A stretch of DNA of 61,333 bases from Candidatus Acidiferrum typicum. GTDB lineage: Bacteria; Acidobacteriota; Terriglobia; Acidiferrales; UBA7541. Made by a program: the position numbers and the translations under genes. The notes beneath the pieces were generated by a model that was given only the letters and a program-made list of their open reading frames with translations, had not been told where the DNA came from and made no database searches. Positions 35,584-44,969 of the stretch are shown here, one piece after another; the stretch's first letter is position 1, and every line of letters begins with the position of its first letter. The stretch lies in assembly GCA_025463055.1 (NCBI GenBank), contig JAOAPV010000128.1:1-61333 (forward strand), written 5' to 3'.

Positions 35584-36126
35584 ATGAAAGCAAAAAGGAT
35601 GATTTTGTCAGTATTCCCGCTGCTTCTCGCTGGAATGCTGTCAGGATGTTCGAGCGATAAATCCCCCGACGTGACGGATAATATCCGCAAGTCTCTGGAC
35701 CAAGCCGGCTTTAAAGACGTGAGCGTCAGTGAAGACCGCGATAAAGGCGTGGTGACCCTGACGGGCAGTGTTCCCACGGAGAGCGACAAACAGCAGGCGG
35801 AATCCATCGCTAAATCGAATGCACCCAGCCTGGTCGTTGCGGATCAAATCTCGGTCCGCCCGCCGGGAAATGAGAGCGAAGCCAAGGCCGTCGATTCAGA
35901 CCTCGATAAGGCCATTGAAAAGAATCTGGACGCCACGCTGGTTAAGCACCGCCTGAAGAAAAATGTTAAGTACGACGTCAAGAATGGCGTCGTGACCCTA
36001 ACCGGCGACGTACCTTCGCAGGCAAAACGCGAGCAAGTAGAAAAACTCGCCGCCTCCGTACCGAACGTAAAGCAAGTGGTCAATGAAATCGAAGTGAAAG
36101 GCCAGAAAGCCACTTCGACGAGCTGA
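35584..36126 (+). CDS. Lipoprotein with two BON domains
   Basis: A 180-residue lipoprotein. The signal ends with LLLAGMLSGCSS, so Cys is probably lipidated. Two BON domains follow: the first with KDVSVSEDRDKGVVTLTGSV, the second with KNVKYDVKNGVVTLTGDVPS and KQVVNEIEV. BON proteins bind phospholipid membranes and are usually induced by osmotic or envelope stress (OsmY-like). AAAGGAG precedes the ATG. A good intrinsic terminator follows at 36155-36197, so it is probably a single-gene unit. Confidence 0.9.
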   Translation: MKAKRMILSVFPLLLAGMLSGCSSDKSPDVTDNIRKSLDQAGFKDVSVSEDRDKGVVTLTGSVPTESDKQQAESIAKSNAPSLVVADQISVRPPGNESEAKAVDSDLDKAIEKNLDATLVKHRLKKNVKYDVKNGVVTLTGDVPSQAKREQVEKLAASVPNVKQVVNEIEVKGQKATSTS

Positions 36127-36154
36127 TCGGGATCGCAACCCCTCTGAAGTGAGC

Positions 36155-36197
36155 AGCCAGTTTGGAGGTGAGAACTTCCAAGCTGGCTCTTGTTTTT
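36155..36197 (+). terminator. Rho-independent terminator of the BON gene
   Basis: AGCCAGTTTGGA (36155-36166) pairs with TCCAAGCTGGCT (36177-36188) with one T-G wobble, followed by TTGTTTTT. It begins 29 bp after the BON gene stop. Confidence 0.8.
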
Positions 36198-36327
36198 AGC
36201 ATGCGCATTTCTAATCAACAGCCGCAGGAGCTTCTAGTGAGGCAGCAGGCGCGGTGGTACGAGAACAAGGCCGGTGATACAAAGAAAATCAACAGATGCG
36301 AGAGACCTTTAAGGCGCGGCTCGCAAG

Positions 36328-36927
36328 TCATCCTTGCAAAGCGACTTGGTCCGGTTGCGTCAAGGCCACCAGCTGTTGGCGCAATCTCACCCGAGCACGG
36401 AACACTCGTGATTTAACTGTCGAAACGGTGATTCCAAGGGCCTCTGCCAACTCGCGGTTCGTCCATCCTTCCGCTTTCTGAAGTATGAACGTGTCTTGCA
36501 GCGACGGATTTAGGCCGCGAAACACCTTGCGCGTCAGTTCTTTGCTCATGTACTCGCGTTCAGGATCTTGCCGGGTGTCTTCAATCTCGGGGAAGGACCG
36601 GGGCTCGTCTTCTGAAGCGTTAGCGTCATGGTAATCGGAGATACGCTCCGAATTTCGCTTGCGCAGCTTCATCAGTGCCTCGTTGATGGTTATGCGGACC
36701 AGCCATGTCGAGAACTGGGAGTTTCCTTCAAACCGGCCGATGTTATGAAATGCCTTGACCAAAACGTTCTGCAGATTGTCTTCCGCATCCTCTCGGTTCC
36801 GCAGCATGTTAAGCGACAGTCCATAGATTTGGCCGGAGTGTCTCCGCACCAGTTCGGTGAAAGCTTCTTCGTTGCCCGCTTGCGCCTTGGCAACTAATGT
36901 ACGTTCGGGAATCGCTTGGGTTTCCAT
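36328..36927 (-). CDS. ECF-type RNA polymerase sigma factor
   Basis: A 199-residue sigma factor. Region 2 is seen as FTELVRRHSGQIYGLSLNML and NREDAEDNLQNVLVKAFHNI. The core-binding/-10 part continues with FSTWLVRITINEALMKLRKR. Region 4 follows (LQDTFILQKAEGWTNRELAE, then VSTVKSRVFRARVRLRQQL). A linker of about 35 acidic residues separates them. No anti-sigma gene lies on either side, so control is unclear. AGGAG precedes the ATG. Confidence 0.92.
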   Translation of the reverse strand: METQAIPERTLVAKAQAGNEEAFTELVRRHSGQIYGLSLNMLRNREDAEDNLQNVLVKAFHNIGRFEGNSQFSTWLVRITINEALMKLRKRNSERISDYHDANASEDEPRSFPEIEDTRQDPEREYMSKELTRKVFRGLNPSLQDTFILQKAEGWTNRELAEALGITVSTVKSRVFRARVRLRQQLVALTQPDQVALQG

Positions 36928-37440
36928 GCGGAAACGCTCCTTTGGATTCAGAATCGCTTGATTACGTGCCCGGGTCGTTGTTCTGCTTTTACAGCTAACG
37001 TGCGAGCACGACTTCAGAGGACATTGGCCGAGAGATGCATCGCTACTGAGGTATAAATCTGGACCGCCATTTCAACAATACAGCGGAGGCTGTAACGGAA
37101 AAGGCGATGAGCGTGTACCCGAGTTTTCTGAACTTGGGTGCTTTGGAGTTCGCGATCAGACCCAAACGGGGAAGGCATCGCAGGAACCTCCACGCGCTGT
37201 GTCTGTTTCACAATGAACCGAATGTCTGAAGCCGTTCGATATTGGAAATCTCTGGCGCGGAGTTCGTGGGCACTCGACCGTAAGACTTCTGCTTTCAATG
37301 ACTTAGATTCCAAGTTGCATCGCCGAGTGGCCTTGCACTTGCCACAGCTAGCTAGGCGAACTGTGTCCCGCGCATCTCATCGCGTTTTCCCTCCTCCACG
37401 TGCCGCAGGGTGCCGTCGCAAGGCGGTCGCGCATCGCGTC
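36928..37440. other. Long 5' region before the YfiR-like gene
   Basis: The frame of the YfiR-like gene stays open back to 37138 but the extra 101 codons are Arg/Ser-rich, unlike the domain, and start without a good Shine-Dalgarno. A 12-bp dyad CGTGC-GA-GCACG lies at 36999-37010. No other gene is supported; this stretch probably holds the promoters of the sigma factor (minus) and the Yfi-like operon (plus). Confidence 0.4.
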
Positions 37441-37992
37441 ATGCTAGTCGGGGCGGCCGCTTGCCTACTCGTTTGTGCGGCGCTACCCGTTTGCCCCCAG
37501 GAATCCAAGGCAGCGGAATACCGTAGCAAGGCGAACTTCTTGGCGACCTTACCTAGCTTCGTCGACTGGCCGGAGAGCGCGTTTACCTCGGTGCAATCTC
37601 CCTTTCATATTTGTGTACGCGGGGACTTCTCGTTCGGCACGTCACTCGCTGAATTGGCTCGCGGAGCATCGCCGCATGGCAGGCGCGTCGAGGTGCGCTG
37701 GGTGCGCAAGGACGAGGAACTGCGCAACTGCCACATCGTTTTCATTAGCCGCTCGGAGTCCAAACGCTGCGCGAAGCTTCTCCAATTGCTCGAAGGTTCT
37801 GGCGTGCTTACTGTCGGTGAAACCGAGAGTTTCTTGAGCGCCGGTGGGGCCATCAGCTTTTCCTTTGAGCATGAAACACTGCAGTTCGAGGTGAACCTCA
37901 TCGCCGCCGACGCCGCGCATTTAAAAATAAGCTCGCGCTTGTTGGCTCTAGCGCGGCACGTGCTGGGTAAGACCGAGGCCGCGAAGGGCTGA
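37441..37992 (+). CDS. YfiR-like periplasmic protein (DUF4154)
   Basis: A 183-residue protein. A signal peptide (LVGAAACLLVCAALPVCPQE) precedes the DUF4154/YfiR domain, recognisable from EYRSKANFLATLPSFVDWPE, CVRGDFSFG, CHIVFISRSESKR and VLTVGETESFLSAGGAISFS. In Pseudomonas YfiR sits in the periplasm and represses the diguanylate cyclase YfiN. Here the stop is one base before the ATG of a hybrid kinase with a periplasmic sensor domain, so the kinase is the likely partner. The start is uncertain: several upstream ATGs are in frame. Confidence 0.82.
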   Translation: MLVGAAACLLVCAALPVCPQESKAAEYRSKANFLATLPSFVDWPESAFTSVQSPFHICVRGDFSFGTSLAELARGASPHGRRVEVRWVRKDEELRNCHIVFISRSESKRCAKLLQLLEGSGVLTVGETESFLSAGGAISFSFEHETLQFEVNLIAADAAHLKISSRLLALARHVLGKTEAAKG

Positions 37993-37993
37993 C

Positions 37994-40900
37994 ATGACCT
38001 TCCAATTCCTCAACCAAATGTCGATTCGCCAAAGGCTTCTGCTCTTGACCATGCTGACCAGCGGAATTGGTGTGCTGCTGGGCTGCGCCGGTTACCTGAT
38101 TTATGAACTGCGCGAGGATCACCGGCAGAAAATAGAAGAACTTCAGTCTCTCGCCGATTTCGTAGGCATCAATGCCGTCGCCGCATTGGCCTTTGACGAC
38201 GCAGCCAGTGGAGCAAAGCTGCTCGAAGCCCTTCGTACGCGTCCCCACATTCGTATGGGCGTCCTATACCGATCCGATGGCGCCTTTTTCGCTTCCTACA
38301 TTCGCGCGGACCTAAACGGCAAAGTGAGAATTCCTCCAGCCCTGCTGGCAGGCATGACATGGGGACAAGATGGGCTGAGGCTCTCCTCTGCAGTTCTTCT
38401 TGACCAGAGGCAAATTGGTTCTCTCTACCTGAACAAAGACCTTACCGACGTTCATGACCGTCTACAGCACTCGCTACAGTTAATCGGTACTTTCGCCTGC
38501 GCCAACCTGCTCATCGTGTACTTCCTCACTGCAACCCTTCAGCGCTCTATCTCGGAGCCAATCATTAAATTGGCGGAGATTGCTCATGTGGTCGCCACGG
38601 AACAGAATTACTCGCTGCGTGCTCCACCCCTCGTTGGAAAGGAACTAAGCCAACTCAGCACCCACTTCAATCACATGCTCGACGAGATCGGTCGGCGCGA
38701 CGCAGCCCTCAGCGAGGCTCACAATACGCTCGAGATCCGGGTTGCCACGCGCACGAGCGAATTGGAGCATGAAGTCGAAGAGCGTCGCCGGGCCGAGGCA
38801 TCTCTTCTGGAGCGCACTAGCTTTCTCAACACACTCGTGACCAGCAGCCCCATTGCTTTGATGGTTGTTGGTCTGGACGGGCGTACTGAGCTAGCAAATC
38901 CCGCCTTCGAACGCCTCTTCCGTTATTCGCAAACGGAAACGATCGGACAGTCCGCGCGCGAGCTGGTTGCCGGCGGGGATCTTCGGAACGAGGCCGAGAG
39001 TAACATCTCCGAGCTCCTGGCCAAACACACGGTACACAAAACTGCGCAGCGCCGCCGTAAGGACGGCCAGTTGGTTGACGTCGAGATTCATGGCGTGCCA
39101 TTGCTCAAAGACGGCGATGTCTGCGGTTTCCTGGTGCTTTATCAGGACGTTACTGAGCGCCGCAAAGCGGAGCAGCAGCTTCGCGAGCAATCCACATATC
39201 TCCACACGTTGATCGAAGCCAATCCCATCGCCATCGTTGCCGAAAACCCGCAAAGCCAAATTGAGTTGAGCAACCGTGCATTCCGCGATCTGTTCGGTTA
39301 CGGGCACGACGAAATGATCGGTAAGTCTATCGACGACTTGATTGCGCCCGAGCATCTCCAAAATCAAGCGAGCTCTTTTTCTCGCCAGGTCAGGCTCGGA
39401 GAATCGTGCCATGCCATTGTGCAACGCCGGCACAGAGATGGTCACTTGATCGACGTCGAAGCCTTCGGTGTGCCCTTCCTGGTGGACGGCGTGTTGCGTG
39501 GCCAGTTTGGGCTCTATAGCGACATAAGTAAGCGTGTTAAGGCCGAAAAAGCTCTTAAAGAGAGTGAAGAGCTGTTCCGGACGCTCAGCGCCGCAGCGCC
39601 GATTGGCATTTTCATGGACGATGGCCATGGAAACTGCCTGTATGTGAACGAACAATGGATCGAAATGACCGGGATGTCTGCAGCGGAAGCCATGGGCAGA
39701 GGCTGGTTGGCCGTTACGCATCCCCAAGATCGAGACCGAGTGTTCGACGAATGGCTAGCTGCAACGCAGGCCCGGCGCCTTTTTGACTGTAACTATCGCT
39801 ACCTCAGTAAGGCAGGGAACACTGTTCGTGTGAACGTGATCGCGCAAGCTATTTCCTCCACTGGCGATGGCTCGCGCGGCTACATAGGGGTCGTGCAAGA
39901 CGTCACGGAAAGATATGAGGCTGCCGAGCGGCTCCGCGAAGCGAAGGACGCCGCGGAAGCGGCGAGCCGCACGAAGAGCGAATTCCTCGCTAACATGAGC
40001 CACGAGATTCGTACCCCCATGAACGGAATCATCGGAATGACCGAGCTCGCCCTGGACACAGAGCTTACCCCAGACCAACGCGACTACCTGGGTATGGTTA
40101 AGACTTCCGCGGACGCGTTGCTCGCAATCATCAACGACATTCTGGACTTCTCTAAAATCGAAGCCGGCCGCCTTGAGCTAGAGTGCGTGCCGTTTTCTCT
40201 GCTCGACTGTATTGAGGAGGCTCTTCACCCCTTAGCTGTGCGCGCACAGCAAAAGCGGCTCGAGTTAAGCTGGTCGATTGAAGGGGATATTCCCAATCTG
40301 GTCCTTGGTGACCCCACTCGGATTCGGCAAGTCCTAATCAATCTCGCGGGCAACGCGATCAAGTTCACCAGTGAAGGCCACATAATCGTCAAGGCGCAGC
40401 GCCTAGCTTCTGACAGCCCGAAAATTGCCATTCGGTTTTCCGTCTCGGACACCGGCATCGGCATCGCGCTCGATAAACACAAAAAAATCTTTGAGGCTTT
40501 TTCGCAGGCAGACACTTCCACCACTCGCGAATTTGGCGGTACCGGCTTAGGTCTCTCCATCTCCGCGCGCCTCGTGAAACTGATGGCTGGTGAAATGGGC
40601 TTGATCAGCACGCCTGGAAAGGGCAGCGAATTTTCCTTCAATGTAGAATTCGCGCCTGTTATTGGTGACCAAGGCGCGCCCAGGCAGCTACTCGATCCAG
40701 ACCTCACCGGAAAATCCGTACTGGTGGCCGACGATAACCCCGTTAATCGCGGGCTACTGGCCAAACTGCTTCCCAAATGGGGCATGTTGCCGGTGTTCGC
40801 CTCCGATGGGTTCGAAGCACTCGCAGCATTTGCTGACAGCTCCATCCAAGGTAAGCCATTCCCGCTAGTACTTCTGGATCGCAACATGCCAGGAATGGAC

Positions 40901-41902
40901 GGCTACGAGGTGGCCGAGAGGATTTTCCGTTCGTCGGTGGAGCGACCGCCAGCCATTGTGATCTTATCCTCGTCCGGAGTAGCCGACGCGGAGCGCCTCA
41001 AGGGCATCGGAATTTTTCGGCAGCTCGCGAAGCCCCTACGCCGCGCCGCACTTCTCGAGACCATCCGTCAGGCTATCGGCAGGAGCGCTCCGACACTCCA
41101 ACGCGGGACGCAGGCAGTATTGCGGCCCACTTCGAAAAAATTGTCGCTGCTTCTGGTGGAAGACAATGCCGTAAACCAGAAACTCGGCGTTCGCATGCTA
41201 GTGAAAATGGGCCACGACGTAACACTCGCCGTGAACGGCCAGATAGCTCTAGACACTCTGCGCTCCAGGCAATTCGATTTGATCCTGATGGACATTCAGA
41301 TGCCGGTGCTTAGCGGCATTGACACTACCCGCGCGATTCGCAAGGGGGAACAGGGCCGTCACCGCACACCCATCATCGCCATGACCGCGCATGCCATGGC
41401 CGGAGACGCAGAGCGGTTCCTGGCCGCCGGAATGGATGGCTATGTCTCCAAGCCCATTCAGGTGGATATTTTGCGCGCTGAAATTGACCGGCTTACGAAA
41501 TCGAAAATCACAAATGAAGGTGAGTGCATGACCATTGATACGAATTTTGCCGGAGCATCTAGGGTTAATCTTCCGGAGTTGCTGGCCCGCGTCGACAATG
41601 ATCGCGAACTATTGTGGGACCTGCTGTCGATTTTCAAAGAGGAGTTCCCGCGCTACGTTCAGTCTCTGGACAAAGCTGTGGTTGCCATGGACACTGCCGA
41701 GATAGCAAGCATCAGTCACACCCTCAAAGGCATGCTCTTGAATTTAGCTGTAGCAAAGGCCTCGGCCTCCGCGGCCCGCCTTGAGGATCTCGCACGGGCA
41801 GGCGACACCGCTTCATTGCGCGATGCTTTTGCTGCATTCGAACGAGATGTGCACGGGCTACTCCCGGAAATGGAAAGCTACATGGCTGAGGCTCGCCCGT
41901 GA
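37994..41902 (+). CDS. Hybrid sensor histidine kinase: periplasmic sensor, HAMP, three PAS, HisKA, HATPase, two REC, Hpt
   Basis: A 1302-residue membrane phosphorelay protein. Helices at about 15-37 and 162-183 flank a periplasmic domain resembling the CHASE8 sensor of YfiN ([20 protein letters not shown]). HAMP runs to about 240. Three PAS domains (about 275-390, 395-515, 520-645) are followed by HisKA with phospho-His 670 ([20 protein letters not shown]) and HATPase. Receiver 1 has D962 ([11 protein letters not shown]) and receiver 2 has D1100 ([13 protein letters not shown]). A C-terminal Hpt has H1242 (SHTLKGML). The Hpt-to-receiver route points to the REC-GGDEF protein encoded next, which overlaps by 4 bp. 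The YfiR-like protein upstream probably controls the periplasmic domain. Confidence 0.93.
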   Translation: MTFQFLNQMSIRQRLLLLTMLTSGIGVLLGCAGYLIYELREDHRQKIEELQSLADFVGINAVAALAFDDAASGAKLLEALRTRPHIRMGVLYRSDGAFFASYIRADLNGKVRIPPALLAGMTWGQDGLRLSSAVLLDQRQIGSLYLNKDLTDVHDRLQHSLQLIGTFACANLLIVYFLTATLQRSISEPIIKLAEIAHVVATEQNYSLRAPPLVGKELSQLSTHFNHMLDEIGRRDAALSEAHNTLEIRVATRTSELEHEVEERRRAEASLLERTSFLNTLVTSSPIALMVVGLDGRTELANPAFERLFRYSQTETIGQSARELVAGGDLRNEAESNISELLAKHTVHKTAQRRRKDGQLVDVEIHGVPLLKDGDVCGFLVLYQDVTERRKAEQQLREQSTYLHTLIEANPIAIVAENPQSQIELSNRAFRDLFGYGHDEMIGKSIDDLIAPEHLQNQASSFSRQVRLGESCHAIVQRRHRDGHLIDVEAFGVPFLVDGVLRGQFGLYSDISKRVKAEKALKESEELFRTLSAAAPIGIFMDDGHGNCLYVNEQWIEMTGMSAAEAMGRGWLAVTHPQDRDRVFDEWLAATQARRLFDCNYRYLSKAGNTVRVNVIAQAISSTGDGSRGYIGVVQDVTERYEAAERLREAKDAAEAASRTKSEFLANMSHEIRTPMNGIIGMTELALDTELTPDQRDYLGMVKTSADALLAIINDILDFSKIEAGRLELECVPFSLLDCIEEALHPLAVRAQQKRLELSWSIEGDIPNLVLGDPTRIRQVLINLAGNAIKFTSEGHIIVKAQRLASDSPKIAIRFSVSDTGIGIALDKHKKIFEAFSQADTSTTREFGGTGLGLSISARLVKLMAGEMGLISTPGKGSEFSFNVEFAPVIGDQGAPRQLLDPDLTGKSVLVADDNPVNRGLLAKLLPKWGMLPVFASDGFEALAAFADSSIQGKPFPLVLLDRNMPGMDGYEVAERIFRSSVERPPAIVILSSSGVADAERLKGIGIFRQLAKPLRRAALLETIRQAIGRSAPTLQRGTQAVLRPTSKKLSLLLVEDNAVNQKLGVRMLVKMGHDVTLAVNGQIALDTLRSRQFDLILMDIQMPVLSGIDTTRAIRKGEQGRHRTPIIAMTAHAMAGDAERFLAAGMDGYVSKPIQVDILRAEIDRLTKSKITNEGECMTIDTNFAGASRVNLPELLARVDNDRELLWDLLSIFKEEFPRYVQSLDKAVVAMDTAEIASISHTLKGMLLNLAVAKASASAARLEDLARAGDTASLRDAFAAFERDVHGLLPEMESYMAEARP

Positions 41903-42864
41903 AAATATTAATTGCTGACGACGACGCACTGTCTCGCAGCCTGCTGGAGAAAACCCTGCTGCGCGCTGGCTACGAAGTAACCGCCGTTGCCGATGGGCGC
42001 CAAGCCGTCGAACATCTCGTCGGGCCTGACGCGCCGCGCCTCGCTCTGCTTGACTGGATGATGCCCGAATTCGATGGCCCCGCTGTTTGCCGCGAAATAC
42101 GCAAACGCCGCGAGCAAAGTTACGTTTACATGATCCTTCTCACCTCCCGGGAATCGAAGGAAGACGTGGTCGCCGGTTTGGAATCCGGAGCTGACGATTA
42201 CCTCGTTAAGCCTTTCATTGCCGATGAGCTGAAAGCGCGTTTGCGCACGGGCGAACGCATCTTGCACTTGGAAGACAGTCTCGTCGAGGCGCGAGAGCAG
42301 ATGCGTTTCAAAGCGACCCACGATGACTTGACCTCGCTCTGGAACCGCGGCGTAATCCTGGATCTCTTGGGACGAGAGCTTACTCGCTCGCAACGCGAAA
42401 ACGTCTGCACAACCATCATCCTCGGGGATCTCGACCATTTCAAAGACGTAAACGACACGTACGGCCACTTGGTGGGAGACCAGGTGCTGCGCGAAGTCGC
42501 TCGCCGCTTGCTTCTGTCCGTACGCTCTTACGATTTTGTGGGCCGCTACGGCGGCGAGGAATTTCTGACGGTGCTCAATAATTGCCGGCCGGATTCGGCG
42601 CTTGGCCGCGCAGAGCAGATTCGCAAGTGTATCTGCACGCGCCCGGTGCACACTGATGCCGGTCCTTTGGAGGTCACCATGAGTTTGGGAGTGCTTCTGA
42701 GTTGCGATTGGGGGCACCGGCCCGCCGAGGAGTTGATTAATGAGGTCGACGCGGCCCTTTATGCGGCCAAGACCGAAGGCCGAAATCGCGTCAAGCTAGC
42801 CAAGCCCGAAGAGCGCACCGAAGCAATCGTTGCCTCGCAAACGCCGGCCGAGCGTCTCCTCTAA
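41899..42864 (+). CDS. PleD/WspR-like diguanylate cyclase (REC-GGDEF)
   Basis: A 321-residue response regulator that makes cyclic di-GMP. The receiver has D52 (ALLDWMMPEFDG) and K in DDYLVKPF. The GGDEF domain has the active site GGEEF at about 218-222 and an inhibitory I-site RxxD (RSYD) five residues before it, so the enzyme is probably product-inhibited. The GTG start overlaps the kinase stop (GTGA). It is the natural output of the phosphorelay encoded just upstream. Confidence 0.94.
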   Translation: MKILIADDDALSRSLLEKTLLRAGYEVTAVADGRQAVEHLVGPDAPRLALLDWMMPEFDGPAVCREIRKRREQSYVYMILLTSRESKEDVVAGLESGADDYLVKPFIADELKARLRTGERILHLEDSLVEAREQMRFKATHDDLTSLWNRGVILDLLGRELTRSQRENVCTTIILGDLDHFKDVNDTYGHLVGDQVLREVARRLLLSVRSYDFVGRYGGEEFLTVLNNCRPDSALGRAEQIRKCICTRPVHTDAGPLEVTMSLGVLLSCDWGHRPAEELINEVDAALYAAKTEGRNRVKLAKPEERTEAIVASQTPAERLL

Positions 42865-42927
42865 TATTCTGATTCCAGCAGCCAGGAGGTTACGGCTTCC
42901 ACTGAATGGCGTTAGTTTTTCACGATT

Positions 42928-43383
42928 TTAACTCGCGTTCGGCTTCGCCATTATCTGCGCCATCATGTTGCGCATCGCCGCGCTTGATCCGGGTGCATGT
43001 TTCTCTCGCCACGTTTCGAGCCGCTTGTACGTATCTTCAATATTTGCAAACAGCCGTGGGTTCTTGAACGCCGCTCGCCAGACCGGCACGATGGTTCGCA
43101 TGCGATCCCACACTACCCAGATTTCTCCGTTGCTCTCAAAAAATAGCTCGTCATTGATCAGCCCGCGGTTCACAATGCCCGCCACCATGTCCCAATAGCT
43201 GATAACCATGCGAATGTAGGTGTTCTCTTCGCTCCCCTGTGGGTATTTCTCCATCATGTCTTCCGCGGACTTCGGGTGAAAGTTTTCTACGAACCATGCG
43301 CGTGCTTGCCGCAGCCGTGGCTCCCGCCTGATGTCATACAACCGCAACATCAGGTTAACTTCTTCATAGCTCACTTGCGCCAT
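42928..43383 (-). CDS. DUF4760-like protein
   Basis: A 151-residue, mostly helical soluble protein without a signal peptide. Segments such as YEEVNLMLRLYDIRREPRLR, YIRMVISYWDMVAGIVNRGL and WVVWDRMRTIVPVWRAAF resemble DUF4760 proteins, whose function is unknown. GGAGG precedes the ATG. It is 33 bp upstream of the reading frame of nothing on its own strand and converges on the diguanylate cyclase gene. Confidence 0.65.
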   Translation of the reverse strand: MAQVSYEEVNLMLRLYDIRREPRLRQARAWFVENFHPKSAEDMMEKYPQGSEENTYIRMVISYWDMVAGIVNRGLINDELFFESNGEIWVVWDRMRTIVPVWRAAFKNPRLFANIEDTYKRLETWREKHAPGSSAAMRNMMAQIMAKPNAS

Positions 43384-43416
43384 GTTGCCCTCCTCGCGTG
43401 CGTGTTGACTCCCCTC

Positions 43417-44256
43417 CTACGCGCCCGTCAGCCCGCCTAACTTGGCGTTCGCTACCGCAATGCCTTGGCGCTGAAGCTCCATCTGAATGCGTCTCCGCAA
43501 TTCGCGGCATACCTCATCCTGCCGCGTCGGCGCCGTGCGTACCTGCAAACGCAGCGTCGCCCCTGCCTGATCATATCCTTGCAAGCCTAGGACGCGCGGT
43601 CCATCCACCAGCGCCTGTGACCACGCTGCGTCACTACGCAGCTCCGCCGCTGCGGTCTCCAGTGCTTGCAATGTTCGTTCTAGCGGGACCCCCGCAGTCA
43701 CGCCGATATCAACAAATGCCTGCGACCAGTCGCGGCTCAGATTACTGACGATCCGCATTTCGCCATTCGAAAGCGAGACAAGTGCTCCGCGTGCGTCTCT
43801 CACCACTGTCCGTCGCAGTGTTAGCTGCTCCACGCGGCCGGTTGTGTCTCCCGCCTGTATGGTGTCCCCAGCCACAAACTGGTCTTCCAATACGATTTGA
43901 AAACCGGCGATGACATCGCGGACCGTATCCCGTGCGCCGATGCTGAAGCCTAATATCGCGACGCCCGTAATCACCACTCCGGGCAGTGCCGTGATGCCGA
44001 ATTCGGGAAGTGCTGTCAGCACCGCCGCAACCCAGATAATTTTGCTTCCCGCAGCGTAAGCCTTGTCCGCCAGCGCTCGTGTTTGCAGTTCCCGCTGTTG
44101 TGAAGCCTTTGTTTGAGTAGCGGCCGGCTGCACGAATTTGTTCGTTGTCCCCCGCAGCAACCGAATGCAAATCAGCGCTAAGACAACAATGCCGGCAAGA
44201 TGCAGTATGTTGGCTATCGTGAAACCGAAGAAATGGGTGAGGGGGCTGGACATCAT
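43417..44256 (-). CDS. Mechanosensitive ion channel, MscS family
   Basis: A 279-residue protein with an N-terminal helix (FGFTIANILHLAGIVVLALI), a second helix pair around 75-100 (ITALPGVVITGVAILGFSIG), then the MscS beta-domain and C-terminal part. The pore-lining TM3 equivalent contains GARDTVRDVIAGFQIVLEDQ and the beta-domain has GDTTGRVEQLTLRRTVVRDA and SLSNGEMRIVSNLSRDW. Such channels release osmolytes on hypo-osmotic shock. It is divergent from the small coiled protein at 44335, with 78 bp between them. Confidence 0.9.
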   Translation of the reverse strand: MMSSPLTHFFGFTIANILHLAGIVVLALICIRLLRGTTNKFVQPAATQTKASQQRELQTRALADKAYAAGSKIIWVAAVLTALPEFGITALPGVVITGVAILGFSIGARDTVRDVIAGFQIVLEDQFVAGDTIQAGDTTGRVEQLTLRRTVVRDARGALVSLSNGEMRIVSNLSRDWSQAFVDIGVTAGVPLERTLQALETAAAELRSDAAWSQALVDGPRVLGLQGYDQAGATLRLQVRTAPTRQDEVCRELRRRIQMELQRQGIAVANAKLGGLTGA

Positions 44257-44334
44257 GTTCTATGGGAGGGAAAGTATATCACTCAGGGTTGCACGGCAAG
44301 CGCGCCGGAGCGACACCGTCGCCGGGGAGGAAAT

Positions 44335-44694
44335 ATGCAATCGTCAAGACGTGGTTTGCTTCTGATGTCCTTGGCTGTCGTGCCTGGAATCCTTGTCCGC
44401 TTCCAAGACCCTGCGCAAGACACTTCACGCGGCAAGCGCCGCCCTGATGGCTCCGAGGACGCTTCGAATGGTCTGAACTCAGCGACCTTACCCGGCGCCA
44501 GCAGCAAGGCCATGCTGGAAGAGCGTCAGAAAAATATAAAAAAGGATGTAGAGAAGCTCTACGACCTCGCAACCCAGTTAAAAACGGAGGTCGAAAAAAC
44601 CGATTCCACTACGGTGCTTTCCTTGGCCATGCTGAAAAAAGCCGAAGAGATCGAAAAGCTAGCCAAACAAATTAAGGACCGTGCTAAAGGCTAA
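44335..44694 (+). CDS. Small exported helical protein, function unknown
   Basis: A 119-residue protein. The N-terminus (SRRGLLLMSLAVVPGILVRF) is a short hydrophobic signal with two arginines, possibly Tat- or Sec-type. The C-terminal 70 residues are charged and heptad-like (RQKNIKKDVEKLYDLATQLK, KKAEEIEKLAKQIKDRAKG), suggesting a coiled coil. The ATG has GGGGAGG four bases upstream. The same type of short protein recurs in Acidobacteriota; its role is unknown. The gene starts 78 bp after the divergent MscS gene. Confidence 0.7.
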   Translation: MQSSRRGLLLMSLAVVPGILVRFQDPAQDTSRGKRRPDGSEDASNGLNSATLPGASSKAMLEERQKNIKKDVEKLYDLATQLKTEVEKTDSTTVLSLAMLKKAEEIEKLAKQIKDRAKG

Positions 44695-44785
44695 CGCGCC
44701 GCCCTAGCGCCCATGCCCAATCAGCGATAGAATCACAGCAGGGAAGTGAACCGTAGTTCTTTCGCTTTCTTTACCACGCAACCGC

Positions 44786-44862
44786 GCGCCTGTAGCTCAG
44801 ATGGATAGAGCATTAGCCTCCGGAGCTAAGGGTCGGGGGTTCGAACCCCTCCAGGCGCGCCA
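44786..44862 (+). tRNA. tRNA-Arg (CCG anticodon)
   Basis: A 77-base cloverleaf. The acceptor GCGCCTG pairs fully with CAGGCGC. The D arm has GCTC/GAGC. The anticodon stem TTAGC/GCTAA holds the loop CTCCGGA with anticodon CCG. The T arm has TTCGAAC, the discriminator is G and CCA is encoded. It decodes CGG. Reading this stretch as protein on the opposite strand gives the well-known false peptide WRGSNPRP. Confidence 0.97.
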
Positions 44863-44969
44863 CTTCATACTGAGACACTGGTACCCGTAGGCTGGTTTAC
44901 CTGAGCCTCGAACGGTCGGAGTCCGCGACAGCCCTGCGGCTTTTCGCCTAACCAAACACCACACCGAAT

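Noticed and set aside
36155-36197. Riboswitch or leader upstream of the sigma factor
   Set aside because: The structure is on the plus strand right after the BON gene and has a clear T-run, so it is a simple terminator.
38891-39727. 278-codon minus-strand frame opposite the hybrid kinase
   Set aside because: Antisense shadow of the PAS domains, without recognisable features.
44786-44862. tRNA-Arg as an integration site for a mobile element
   Set aside because: No integrase and no second copy of the tRNA 3' end were seen in the window.
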